Shown: in pieces, positions 13,501 to 25,359 of the stretch
How the letters are laid out: each line of letters begins with the position of its first letter
How positions within the stretch are numbered: the first letter of the stretch is position 1
Source of the DNA: Hydractinia symbiolongicarpus
Lineage: Eukaryota > Cnidaria > Hydrozoa > Anthoathecata > Hydractiniidae
Assembly (NCBI RefSeq): GCF_029227915.1
Contig: NC_079884.1
Location: 3,102,001-3,166,000 of the forward strand
Length of the DNA stretch: 64,000 nt
Direction of reading: 5' to 3'
Translations under genes and position numbers: made by a program
The notes under the pieces: model-generated
What the model saw: only the letters and a program-made list of their open reading frames with translations
What the model was told of the DNA's origin: nothing
The model's database searches: none

Positions 13501-15115
13501 GAGTTACAACGGTTGCGTCACATATTCGTACCAACATGTATTTAGCGATAGTATTCGGATATTACTAGGTTGCATCACTTTTAACAGTGAAACGGTTGAC
13601 TGTGGGACTTAATTGAACTGATTCTGGATTGTGACCTTATAAATGTGATAAATGAGCCAATTGGACTCCAAGGAATAACATTCTTCTTAACTCGACATAA
13701 TTGCTGGAATTCAGCGAGTACACTAGGCCCTGTGGTAGCGCTTTATATGAAAATTTATATAAATAAATCATTTTTTAATGTGGGACCCATCCTAGCCGTT
13801 ACTTTGCGCTGAAGAAATACAGACAGTTTCAAAAACTACATTTCATTGACTTTCTAACGGGGTCAATCCGTTTGAGTTACAACGGTTGCGTCACATATTC
13901 CTACCAACATGTATTTAGCGATAGTATTCGGATATTACTAGGTTGCATCACTTTTAACAGTGAAACGTTTGACTGTGGGACTTAATTGAACTGATTTAGG
14001 ACTTTGAACTTATAAATGTGATAAATGAGCCAGTTTGACTACAAGAACTAACATTCTTCTTAATTTGACATGAGTGCTGGAACTCAGCGATTACACTGGG
14101 CGCCGTGGTAGCGCTTTATTAAAAAATTAAGATAAATAAGTCATTTTTTACTGTGGGACCAATCCTAGCCGTTAGTTCGCGCTGAAGAAATAGAGACAGT
14201 TTCAAAAACTACATTTCATTGATTTTCTAACGGTGTCAATCCGTTTGAGTTACAACGGTTGCGTCACATATTCGTACCAACATGTCTTTAGTGATTTTTT
14301 TCCGATATTACTAAGTTGTATCGCTTTTAACAGTGAAACGATTGACTGTGGGACTTATTTGAACTGATTCTGGACTGTGACCTTATAAATGTGATAAATG
14401 AGCCAATTGGACTCCAAGGAATAACATTCTTCTTAATTCGACGTGATTGCTGGAATTCAGCGAGTACACTAGGCTCTGTGGTAGCACTTTATTTAAAAAT
14501 TTAGATAAATAAATCATTTTTTACTGTGGGACCAATCCTAGCCGTTAGTTCGCGCTGAAGAAATAGAGACAGTTTCAAAAACAACATATCATTGATTTTC
14601 TAACGGTGTCAATCCGTTTGAGTTACAACGGTTGCGTCACATATTCGTAGCAACATGTATTTAGTGATTTTTTTCCGATATTACTAAGTTGCATCGCTTT
14701 TAACAGTGAAACGATTGACTGTGGGAATTAATTGAACTGATTCTGGACTGTGACCTTACAAATGTGATAAATGAGCCAATTGGACTCCAAGGTATAACAT
14801 TCTTTTAAATTTGACATGATTGCTGGAATTCAGCGATAACATTAGGCTCTGTGGTAGCGCTTTATTTAAAAATTTAGATAAATAAGACTTTTCTTACTGT
14901 AGGACCAATCCTGGCCGTTGGCACTCGCTGAATAAATAGGATCTGTTCCAAAGACTATATTTCATAGACTTTGTAGCGGCATCAATCCGTTTGAGTTACA
15001 ACGGTTGCGTCACATATTCGTACCAACATGTATTTAGTGATAGTATTCGGATATTACTAGGTTGCATCACTTTTAACAGTGAAACGTTTGACTGTGGGAC
15101 TTAATTGAACTGATT
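10563..15115. repeat. Hexamer HOR, two nearly identical 2,238-bp copies
   Basis: Sequence from about 10,563 to 12,877 matches 12,801 to 15,115 at an offset of exactly 2,238 bp (6 x 373). Private variants recur at that offset: TTCCTACCAAC (11661/13899), TATATGAAAATTTATAT, TTTTTTAATGTGGGACC, ATTCTTTTAAATTTG (12561/14799) and CTTTGTAGCGGCATC. The only difference I saw by eye is C at 12633 versus A at 14871. Similarity breaks at the left near the GCGATAG/GTGATAG change and at the right where GATTTTGG becomes GATTCTGG. Unit starts are 10438, 10811, 11184, 11557, 11930, 12303, 12676, 13049, 13422, 13795, 14168, 14541 and 14914. Confidence 0.93.
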
Positions 15116-18100
15116 CTGGACTGTGACCTTGTAAATGTGATGAATGAGCCAATTGGACTCCAAGGAATAACATTCTTCTTAATTCGACATAATTGCTGGA
15201 ATTCAGCGAGTACACTAGGCCCTGTGGTAGCGCTTTATATAAAAATTTAGATAAATAAATCATTTTTTACTGTGGGACCAATCCTAGCCGTTAGTTCACG
15301 CTGAAGAAATACAGACAGTTTCAAAAACTACATTTCATTGACTTTCTAACGGGGTCAATCCGTTTGAGTTACAACGGTTGCGTCACATATTCGTACCAAC
15401 ATGTATTTAGTGATTTTCTTCCGATATTACTAATTTGTATTACTTTTAACAGTGAAACGATTGACTGTGGGAATTAATTGAACTGATTCTGGACTGTGAC
15501 CTTACAAATGTGATAAATGAGCCTATTGGACTCCAAGGTATAACATTCTTCTTAATTTGACATGATTGCTGGAATTCAGCGATTACATTAGGCTCTGTGG
15601 TAGCGCTTTATTTAAAAATTTAGATAAATAAGACTTTTCTTACTGTAGGACCAATCCTGGCCGTTGGCACTCCCTGAATAAATAGGATATGTTCCAAAGA
15701 CTACATTTCATTGACTTTCTAGCGGTATAAATCTGTTTGAGTTGCAACGGTTGCGTCACATATTCATACCAACATGAATTTAGCGATAGTATTCGGATAT
15801 TATTAGGTAGCATCGCCTTTAACAGTGAAACGCTTGACTGTGGGACTTATTTGAACTGATTTTGGCCTTTGACCTTATAAATGTGATAAATAAGCCAATT
15901 GGACTCCAAGGAATAACATTCTTCTTAATTTGACATGATTGCTGAAACTCAGCGATTACACTGAGCGCTGTGGTTGCGCTTTATTAAAAAAATAAGATGA
16001 ATAAGTCATTTTTTTCTGTGAGACTAATCCTAGCCGTTAGCTCGCGCTAAAGAAGTAGAGACAGTTTCAAAAACTACCTTTCATTGACTTTCTAACGGTG
16101 TAAATCCGTTTGAGTTACAACTGTAGCGTCACATATTCGTGTCAACATGTATTTAGTGATTTGTTTCCGATATTACTAAGTTGTATCGCTTTTAACAGTG
16201 AAACGATTGACTGTGGGACTTAATTGAACTGATTCTGGACTGTGACCTTACAAATGTGATAAATGAGCCAATTGGACTCCAAGGAATAACATTCTTCTTA
16301 ATTCGACATGATTGCTGGAATTCAGCGAGTACACTAGGCCCTGTGGTAGCGCTTTATTTAAAAATTTAGATAAATAAATCATTTTTTACTGTGGGACCAA
16401 TTCTAGCCGTTAGTTCGCGCTGAAGAAATACAGACAGTTTCAAAAACTGCATTTCATTGACTTTCTAACGGGGTCAATCCGTTTGAGTTACAACTGTTGC
16501 GTCACATGTTCGTACCAACATGTATTTAGTGATATTCTTCCGATATTACTAATTTGTATTGCTTTTAAGAGTGAAACGATTGACTGTGGGAATTAATTGA
16601 ACTGATTCTGGACTGTGGCCTCATAAATGTGATAAATGAGCCAATTGGACTACAAGGAATAACATTCTTCTTAATTCGACATGATTGCTGGAATTCAGCG
16701 AGTACACTAGGCCCTGTGGTAGCGCTTTATTTAAAAATTTAGATAAATAAATCATTTTTTACTGTGGAACCAATTCTTGCTGTTAGTTCGCGCTGAAGAA
16801 ATACAGACAGTTTCAAAAACTACATTTCATTGACTTTCTAACGGGGTCAATCCGTTTGAGTTACAACGGTTGCGTCACATGCTAGTACCAACATGTATTT
16901 AGTGATATTCTTCCGATATTACTAATTTGTATTGCTTTTAACAGTGAAACGATTGACTGTGGGAATTAATTGAACTGATTCTGGACTGTGACCTCATAAA
17001 TGCTATAAATGAGCCAATTGGTCTCCAACGAATAACATTCTTCTTAATTTGACATGATTGCTGAAACTCAGGGATTACATTAGCCTCTGTTGTAGCGCTT
17101 TATTAAAAAAATAAGATAAATAAGTCATTTTTTTCTGTGGGACCAATCCTGGCCGTTAACACGCACTGAAGAAGTAGAGACAGTTTTAAAAACTACATTT
17201 CATTGATTTTCTAACGGTGTCAGTCCGTTTGAGTTACAACGGTTGCGTCACATATTCGTACCAACATGTATTTAGTGATTTGTTTCCGATATTACTAAGT
17301 TGTATCGCTTTTAACAGTGAAACGATTGACTGTGGGACTTAATTGAACTGATTCTGGACTGTGACCTTACAAATGTGATAAATGAGCCAATTGGACTCCA
17401 AGGTATAACATTCTTCTTAATTTGACATGATTGCTGGAATTCAGCAATTACATTAGGCTCTGTGGTAGCGCTTTATTTAAAAATTTAGATAAATAAGACT
17501 TTTCTTACTGTAGGACCAATCCTGGCCGTGAGCACGCGCTGAATAAATAGGATCAGTTTCAAAGACTAAATTTCATTGACTTTCTAGCGGCATAAATCCG
17601 TCTGAGCTATAACGGTTGCGTCACATATTCGTACCAACATGTACTTAGCGATAGTATTCGGATATTACAAGGTTGCACCGCTTTTAACAGTGAAACGATT
17701 GACTGTGGGACTTAATTGAACTAATTCTGGACTGTGACCTTATAAATGTGATAAATGAGCCAATTGGACTCCAAGGAATAACATTCTTCTTAATTCGACA
17801 TGATTGCTGGAATTCAGCGAGTACACTTGGCCCTGAGGTAGCGCTTTATTTAAAAATTTAGATAAATAAATCATTTTTTACTGTGGTACCAATCCTAGCC
17901 GTTAGTTTGCGCTGAAGAAATACAGACAGTTTCAAAAACTACATTTCATTGAATTTCTAACGGGGTCAATCCGTTTGAGTTACAATGGTTGCGTCACATA
18001 TTCGTACCAACATGTATTTAGTGATTTTCTTCCGATATTACTAAGTTGCATTGCTTTTAACAGTGAACGATTGTCTGTGGGATTTAATTGAACTGATTCT

Positions 18101-20507
18101 GGAATGTGACCTTATAAATGTGATAAATGAGCCAATTGGTCTCCAACGAATAACATTCTTCTTAATTTGACATGATTGCTGAAACTCAGCGATTACACTG
18201 GGCGCTGTGGTAGCGCTTTATTAAAAAAATAAGATAAATAAGTCATTTTTTTCTGTGGGACCAATCCTGGCCGTTAGCACGCGCTGAAGAAGTGGAGACA
18301 GTTTTAATAACTACATTTCATTGATTTTCTAACGGTGTCAGTCCGTTTGAGTTACAACGGTTGCGTCACATATTCGAACCAACATGTATTTAGTGATTTG
18401 TTTCCGATATTACTAAGTTGTATCGCTTTTAACAGTAAAACGATTGACTGTGGGACTTAATTGAACTGATTCTGGACTGTGACCTTACAAATGTGATAAA
18501 TGAGCCAATTGGACTCCAAGGTATAACATTCTTCTTAATTTGACATGATTGCTGGAATTCAGCAATTACATTAGGCCCTGTGGTAGCGCTTTATTTAAAA
18601 ATTTAGATAAATAAATCATTTTTTACTGTGGGACCAATCCTAGCCGTTAGTTCGCGCTGAAGAAATACAGACAGTTTCAAATACTACATTTCATTGACTT
18701 TCTAACGGGCTCAACCCGTTTGAGCTACAAGGGTTGCGTCACATATTCGTACCAACATGTATTTAGTGATTTTTTTCCGATATTACTAAGTAGTATCGCT
18801 TTTAACAGTGAAACGATTGACTGTGGGACTTAATTGAACTGATTCTGGATTTTGACCTTACAAATGTGATAAATGAGCCAATTGGACTCCAAGGTATAAC
18901 ATTCTTCTTAATTTGACATGATTGCTGGAATTCAGCAATTACATTAGGCCCTGTGGTAGCGCTTTATTTAAAAATTTAGATAAATAAATCATTTTTTTCT
19001 GTGGGACCAATCCTAGCCGTTAGCTCGCGCTGAAGAAGTAGAGACAGTTTCAAAAACTATCTTTCATATACTTTCTAACGGTGTCAATCCGTTTGAGTTA
19101 CAACTGTAGCGTCACTTATTCGTGCCAACATGTATTTAGTGATTTTCTTCCGATATTACTAAAATGTATTGCTTTTAACAGTGAAACGATTCACTGTGGG
19201 AATTAATAGAACTGATTCTGGACTGTGATCTCATAAATGTGATAAATGAGCCAATTGGTGTCCAAAGAATAACATTCTTCTTAATTTGACATGATTGTTG
19301 GAATTAAGCGATTACATTAGGCTCTGTGGTAGCGCTTTATTTAAAAATTTAGATAAATAAGACTTTTCTTACTGTAGGACCAATCCTGGCCGTTAGCACA
19401 CGCTGAATAAATAGGATCAGTTCCAAAGACTAAATGTCATTGACTTTCTAGCGGCATAAATCCGTTTGAGTTACAACGGTTGCGTCACATATTCGTACCA
19501 ACATGTACTTAGCGATAGTATTCGGATATTACTAGGTTGCACCGCTTTTAACAGTGAAACGATTGACTGTGGGACTTAATTGAACTAATTCTGGACTGTG
19601 ACCTTATAAATGTGATAAATGAGCCAATTGGACTCCAAGGAATAACATTCTTCTTAATTCGACATGATTGCTGGAATTCAGCGAGTACACTAGGCCCTGT
19701 GGTAGCGCTTTATTTAAAAATTTAGATAAATAAATCATTTTTTACTGTGGTACCAATCCTAGCCGTTAGTTCGCGCTGAAGAAGTGGAGACAGTTTTAAA
19801 AACTACATTTCATTGATTTTCTAACGGTGTCAGTCCGTTTGAGTTACAACGGTTGCGTCACATATTCGAACCAACATGTATTTAGTGATTTGTTTCCGAT
19901 ATTACTAAGTTGTACCGCTTTTAACAGTGAAACGATTGACTGTGGGACTTAATTGAACTGATTCTGGACTGTGACCTTACAAATGTGATAAATGAGCCAA
20001 TTGGACTCCAAGGTATAACATTCTTCTTAATTTGACATGATTGCTGGAATTCAGCGATTACATTAGGCTCTGTGGTAGCGCTTTATTTAAAAATTTAGAT
20101 AAATAAGACTTTTCTTACTGTAGGACCAATCCTGGCCGTTAGCACGCGCTGAATAAATAGGATCAGTTCCAAAGACTAAATTTCATTGACTTTCTAGCGG
20201 CATAAATCCGTTTGAGTTACAACGGTTGCGTCACATATTCGTACCAACATGTATTTAGTGATTTTTTTCCGATATTACTAAGTTGTATCGCTTTTACCAG
20301 TGAAACGATTGACTGTGGGACTTAATTGAACTGATTCTGGACTGTGACCTTACAAATGTGATAAATGAGCCAATTGGACTCCAAGGTATAACATTCTTCT
20401 TAATTTGACATGATTGCTGGAATTCAGCGATTACATTAGGCTCTGTGGTAGCGCTTTATTTAAAAATTTAGATAAATAAGACTTTTCTTACTGTAGGACC
20501 AATCCTG
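15116..20507. repeat. Satellite stretch with irregular unit order
   Basis: Unit starts are 15287, 15660, 16033, 16406, 16779, 17152, 17525, 17898, 18270, 18643, 19016, 19389, 19762 and 20135. Related units recur at uneven spacing. The AAGTRGAGACAGTTTTAA type is at 17152, 18270 and 19762. The GATCAGTT type with TGTACTTAGCG is at 17525 and 19389, and the unit at 20135 shares only its first half. The AAATACAGACAG type is at 16406, 16779, 17898 and 18643. I could not define a single HOR period. The unit at 17898 is 372 bp through a deletion in CAGTGAACG. More point differences separate neighbours here than in the flanking HOR blocks, suggesting older, less recently homogenised sequence. Confidence 0.75.
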
Positions 20508-22743
20508 GCCGTTAGTTCGCGCTGAAGAAGTACAGACAGTTTCAAATACTACATTTCATTGACTTTCTAACGGTGTCAATCCGTTTGAGTTACAACTGTA
20601 GCGTCACATATTCGTGCCAACATGTGTTTAGTGATTTTCTTCCGATATTACTAAAATGTATTGCTTTTAACAGTGAAACGATTCACTGTGGGAATTAATA
20701 GAACTGATTCTGGACTGTGACCTCATAAATGTGATAAATGAGCCAATTGGTGTCCAACGAATAACATTCTTCTTAGTTTGACGTGATTGCTGGAATTAAG
20801 CGATTACATTAGGCTCTGTGGTAGCGCTTTAATTAAAAATTTAGATAAATAAGTCTTTTCTTACTGTGGGACCAATCCTAGCCGTTAGTTCGCGTTGAAG
20901 AAATAGAGACAGTTTCAAAAACTACATTTCAATGACTTTCTAACGGTGTCAATCCGTTTGAGTTACAACGGTTGCGTCACATATTCGTACCATCATGTAT
21001 TTAGTGATTTTTTTCCGATATTACTAAGTTGTATCGCTTTCAACAGTGAAACGATTGACTGTGGGACTTAATTGAACTTATTCTGGACTGTGACCTTACA
21101 AATGTGATAAATCAGCCAATTGGACTCCAAGGTATAACATTCTTCTTAATTTGACATGATTGCTGGAATTCAGCGATTACATTAGGCTCTGTGGTAGCGC
21201 TTTATTCAAAAATTTAGATAAATAAGACTTTTCTTACTGTAGGACCAATCCTGGCCGTTAGCACGCGCTGAATAAATAGGATCAGTTCCAAAGATTAAAT
21301 TTCATTGACTTTCTAGCGGCATAAATCGTTTGAGTTACAACGGTTGCGTCACATATTCGTACAAACATGTACTTAGCGATAGTATTCGGATATTACTAGG
21401 TTGCATCACTTTTAACAGTGAAACGTTTGACTGTGGGACTTAATTGAACTGATTTTGGGCTTTGACCTTATAAATGTGATAAATAAGCCAGTTTGACTAC
21501 AAGAACTAACATTGTTCTTAATTTGATATGATTGCTGGAACTCAGCAATTACACTGGGCACCGTGGTAGTGCTTTATTAAAAAATTAAGATAAATAAGTC
21601 ATTTTCTACTGTGGGACCAATCCTAGCCGTTAGTTCGCGTTGAAGAAATAGAGACAGTTTAAAAAACTACATTTCATTGATTTTCAAACGGTGTCAATCC
21701 GTTTGAGTTACAACTGTAGCGTCACATATTCGTGCCAACATGTATTTAGTGATTTTCTTCCGATATTACTAAAATGTATTGCTTTTAACAGTGAAACGAT
21801 TCACTGTGGGACTTAATTGAACTGATTCTGGACTGTGACCTTACAAATGTGATAAATGAGCCAATTGGACTCCAAGGTATAACATTCTTCTTAATTTGAC
21901 ATGATTGCTTGAATTCAGCGATTACATTAGACTCTGTGGTAGCGCTTTATTTAAAATTTTAGATCAATAAGACTTTTCTTACTGGTGGACCAATCCTGGC
22001 CGCTAGCACTCGCTGAATAAATAGGATCTGTTCCAAAGACTAAATTTCATTGACTTTCTAGCGGCATAAATCCGCTGGAGTTACAACGGTTGCGTCACAT
22101 ATTCGTACCAACATGTATTTAGCGATAGTATTCGGATATTACTAGGTTGCATCACATTTAACAGTGAAACGTTTGACTGTAGGACTTAATTGAACTGATT
22201 TTGGGCTTTGACCTTATAAATGTGATAAATAAGCCAGTTTGACTACAAGAACTAACATTGTTCTTAATTTGACATGATTGCTGGAACTCAGCGATTACAC
22301 TGGGCGCCGTGGTAGCGCTTTATTAAAAAATTAAGATAAATAAGTCATTTTCTACTGTGGGACCAATCCTAGCCGTTAGTTCGCGTTGAAGAAATAGAGA
22401 AAGTTTCAAAAACTACATTTCATTGATTTTCAAACGGTGTCAATCCGTTTGAGTAATAACTATAGCGTCACATATTCGGGCCAACGTGTATTTAGTGATT
22501 TTCTTCCGATATTACTAAAATGTATTGCTTTTAACAGTGAAACGATTCACTGTGGGACTTAATTGAACTGATTCTGGACTGTGACCTCATAAATGTGATA
22601 AATGAGCCAATTGGTGTCCAAAGAATAACATTCTTCTTAATTTGACGTTATTGCTGGATTAAGCGATTACATTAGGCTCTGTGGTAGCGCTTTATTTAAA
22701 AATTTAGATAAATAAGTCTTTTCTTACTGTGGGACCAATCCTA

Positions 22744-23116
22744 GCCGTTAGTTCGCGTTGAAGAAATAGAGACAGTTTCAAAAACTACATTTCAATGACT
22801 TTCTAACGGTGTCAATCCGTTTGAGTTACAACGGTTGCGTCACATATTCGTACCAACATGTATTTAGTGATTTTTTTCCGATATTACTAAGTTGTATCGC
22901 TTTTAACAGTGAAACGATTGACTGTGGGACTTAATTGAACTGATTCTGGACTGTGACCTTACAAATGTGATAAATGAGCCAATTGGACTCCAAGGTATAA
23001 CATTCTTCTTAATTTGACATGATTGCTGGAATTCAGCGATTACATTAGGCTCTGTGGTAGCGCTTTATTTAAAAATTTAGATAAATAAGACTTTTCTTAC
23101 TGTAGGACCAATCCTG
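22744..23116 (+). repeat. Representative satellite monomer with landmarks
   Basis: A typical 373-bp unit. Landmarks: an AACGG/CCGTT dyad with a 7-base spacer (22805-22821), a T7 tract (22871-22877), a first ACTGTGGGAC (22921-22930), the palindrome CCAATTGG (22979-22986), the imperfect dyad GCTGGAATTCAGC containing an EcoRI site (23025-23037), the palindrome AGCGCT (23059-23064), a TTTAAAAATTTAG A/T tract, and a second ACTGTRGGAC (from 23099) followed by GGACCAATCC (23105-23114). The two ACTGTRGGAC copies are 178 bp apart, close to half the unit. Other types differ mainly at the start (TTCGCG, CACGCG, CTCGCG, CACTCG), in the centre (TGATTTTTTTCC versus CGATAGTATTCGG), after the TATAAATG/ACAAATG position (CCAATTGG versus CCAGTTTGACTAC), and at the end. 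Confidence 0.9.
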
Positions 23117-24235
23117 GCCGTTAGTTCGCGCTGAAGAAATACAGACAGTTTCAAATACTACATTTCATTGACTTTCTAACGGGGTCAATCCGTTTGAGCT
23201 ACAAGGGTTGCGTCACATATTCGTACCAACATGTATTTAGTGATTTTTTTCCGATATTACTAAGTTGTATCGCTTTTAACAGTGAAACGATTGACTGTGG
23301 GACTTAATTGAACTGATTCTGGATTTTGACCTTACAAATGTGATAAATGAGCCAATTTGACTCCAAGGTATAACATTCTTCTTAATTTGACATGATTGCT
23401 GGAATTCAGCGATTACATTAGACTCTGTGGTAGCGCTTTATTTAAAAATTTAGATAAATAAGACTTTTCTTACTGTGGGACCAATCCTGGCCGTTAGCAC
23501 GCGCTGAGTAAATAGGAACAGTTTCAAAGAGTACATTTCATTGACTTTCTAGCGGTATAAATCTGTTTGAGTTGCAACGGTTGCGTCACATGTTCATACC
23601 AACATGTATTTAGCGATAGTATTCGGATATTATTAGGTTGCATCGCCTTTAACAGTGAACCGCTTGACTGTGGGACTTAATTGAACTGAATTTGGCCTTT
23701 GACCTTATAAATGTGATAAATGATCCAGTTTGACTACAAGAAATAACATTCTTCTTAATTTGACATGATTGCTGATACTCAGCGATTACACTGGGCGCTG
23801 TGGTAGCGCTTTATTAAAAAAATTAGCTAAATAAGTCATTTTTTTCTGTGGGACCAAACCTAGCCGTTAGCTCGCGCTGAAGAAGTAGAGACAGTTTCGA
23901 AAACTACCTTTCATTGACTTTCTAACGGTGTCAATCCGTTTGAGTTACAACTGTAGCGTCACATATTCGTGCCAACATGTGTTTAGTGATTTTCTTCCGA
24001 TATTACTAAAATGTATTGCTTTTAACAGTGAAACGATTCACTGTGGGAATTAATAGAACTGATTCTGGACTGTGACCTCATAAATGTGATAAATGAGCCA
24101 ATTGGTGTCCAAAGAATAACATTCTTCTTAATTTGACGTGATTGCTGGAATTAAGCGATTACATTAGGCTCTGTGGTAGCGCTTTAATTAAAAATTTAGA
24201 TAAATAAGTCTTTTCTTACTGTGGGACCAATCCTA

Positions 24236-24614
24236 GCCGTTAGTTCGCGTTGAAGAAATAGAGACAGTTTCAAAAACTACATTTCAATGACTTTCTAACG
24301 GTGTCAATCCGTTTGAGTTATAACGGTTGCGTCACATATTCGTACCATCATGTATTTAGTGATTTTTTTCCGATATTACTAAGTTGTATCGCTTTTAACA
24401 GTGAAACGATTGACTGTGGGACTTAATTGAACTTATTCTGGACTGTGACCTTACAAATGTGATAGTGATAAATGAGCCAATTGGACTCCAAGGTATAACA
24501 TTCTTCTTAATTTGACATGATTGCTGGAATTCAGCGATTACATTAGGCTCTGTGGTAGCGCTTTATTCAAAAATTTAGATAAATAAGACTTTTCTTACTG
24601 TAGGACCAATCCTG
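24236..24614. repeat. 379-bp monomer with GTGATA tandem duplication
   Basis: Where other units read AAATGTGATAAATGAG, this one reads AAATGTGATAGTGATAAATG, a 6-bp tandem duplication of GTGATA near 24,460. It is the only monomer longer than 373 bp in the window, and so a useful private marker. Confidence 0.9.
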
Positions 24615-24986
24615 GCCGTTAGCACGCGCTGAATAAATAGGATCAGTTCCAAAGATTAAATTTCATTGACTTTCTAGCGGCATAAATCGTTTGAGTTACA
24701 ACGGTTGCGTCACATATTCGTACCAACATGTACTTAGCGATAGTATTCGGATATTACTAGGTTGCATCACATTTAACAGTGAAACGTTTGACTGTAGGAC
24801 TTAATTGAACTGATTTTGGGCTTTGACCTTATAAATGTGATAAATAAGCCAGTTTGACTACAAGAACTAACATTGTTCTTAATTTGACATGATTGCTGGA
24901 ACTCAGCGATTACACTGGGCGCCGTGGTAGCGCTTTATTAAAAAATTAAGATAAATAAGTCATTTTCTACTGTGGGACCAATCCTA
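24615..24986. repeat. Hybrid monomer: 21254-type left half, 21999-type right half
   Basis: The left part carries GATCAGTTCC, AAAGATTAAATTTC, the AAATCGTTTGAG deletion and TGTACTTAGCG, as in the unit at 21254. The right part carries CATCACATTTAACAG and CTGTAGGACTT, as in the unit at 21999. The switch lies in the shared stretch GATAGTATTCGG...GTTGCATCAC. The parents are 745 bp apart, so the product lacks two monomers relative to the first 9-mer copy: a footprint of unequal exchange in register. Confidence 0.8.
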
Positions 24987-25359
24987 GCCGTTAGTTCGCG
25001 TTGAAGAAATAGAGAAAGTTTCAAAAACTACATTTCATTGATTTTCAAACGGTGTCAATCCGTTTGAGTTATAACTGTAGCGTCACATATTCGGGCCAAC
25101 GTGTATTTAGTGATTTTCTTCCGATATTACTAAAATGTATTGCTTTTAACAGTGAAACGATTCACTGTGGGACTTAATTGAACTGATTCTGGACTGTGAC
25201 CTTACAAATGTGATAAATGAGCCAATTGGACTCCAAGGTATAGCATTCTTCTTAATTTGACATGATTGCTGGAATTCAGCGATTACATTAGGCTCTGTGG
25301 TAGCGCTTTATTTAAAATTTTAGATCAATAAGACTTTTCTTACTGGTGGACCAATCCTG
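24987..25359. repeat. Hybrid monomer: 22372-type left, 21626-type right
   Basis: The left part shares AGAGAAAGTTTC, TTCAAACGG and ATTCGGGCCAACGTG with the unit at 22372. The right part shares AAATTTTAGATCAATAAG and ACTGGTGGACC with the unit at 21626, and is followed by a 21999-type unit (GCCGCTAGCACTCG at 25360). This second switch returns the order to an earlier point of the 9-mer, which duplicates units. Confidence 0.75.

Larger units (their letters stand above)
20508..25359. repeat. 9-mer HOR (about 3,355-3,361 bp), second copy shortened
   Basis: The unit pairs 20881/24236 (3,355 bp apart), 21254/24615 and 21999/25360 (both 3,361 bp apart) match. The difference comes from a 6-bp duplication in the unit at 24236. 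The private 1-bp deletion in CATAAATCGTTTGAG is shared by 21254 and 24615. After 24615 the second copy departs from simple order because two units are hybrids. Unit starts are 20508, 20881, 21254, 21626, 21999, 22372, 22744, 23117, 23490, 23863, 24236, 24615 and 24987. The units at 23490 and 23863 are close to types A and B of the block at 1-4,096. Confidence 0.8.

Noticed and set aside
4613-15263. Recurrent 68-codon minus-strand open frame (4613, 4986, 6105, 6478, 7597, 7970, 9462, 15057)
   Set aside because: It recurs only because the monomers are near copies of each other; most monomers have stops in this frame, and nothing suggests a start context or a protein family.
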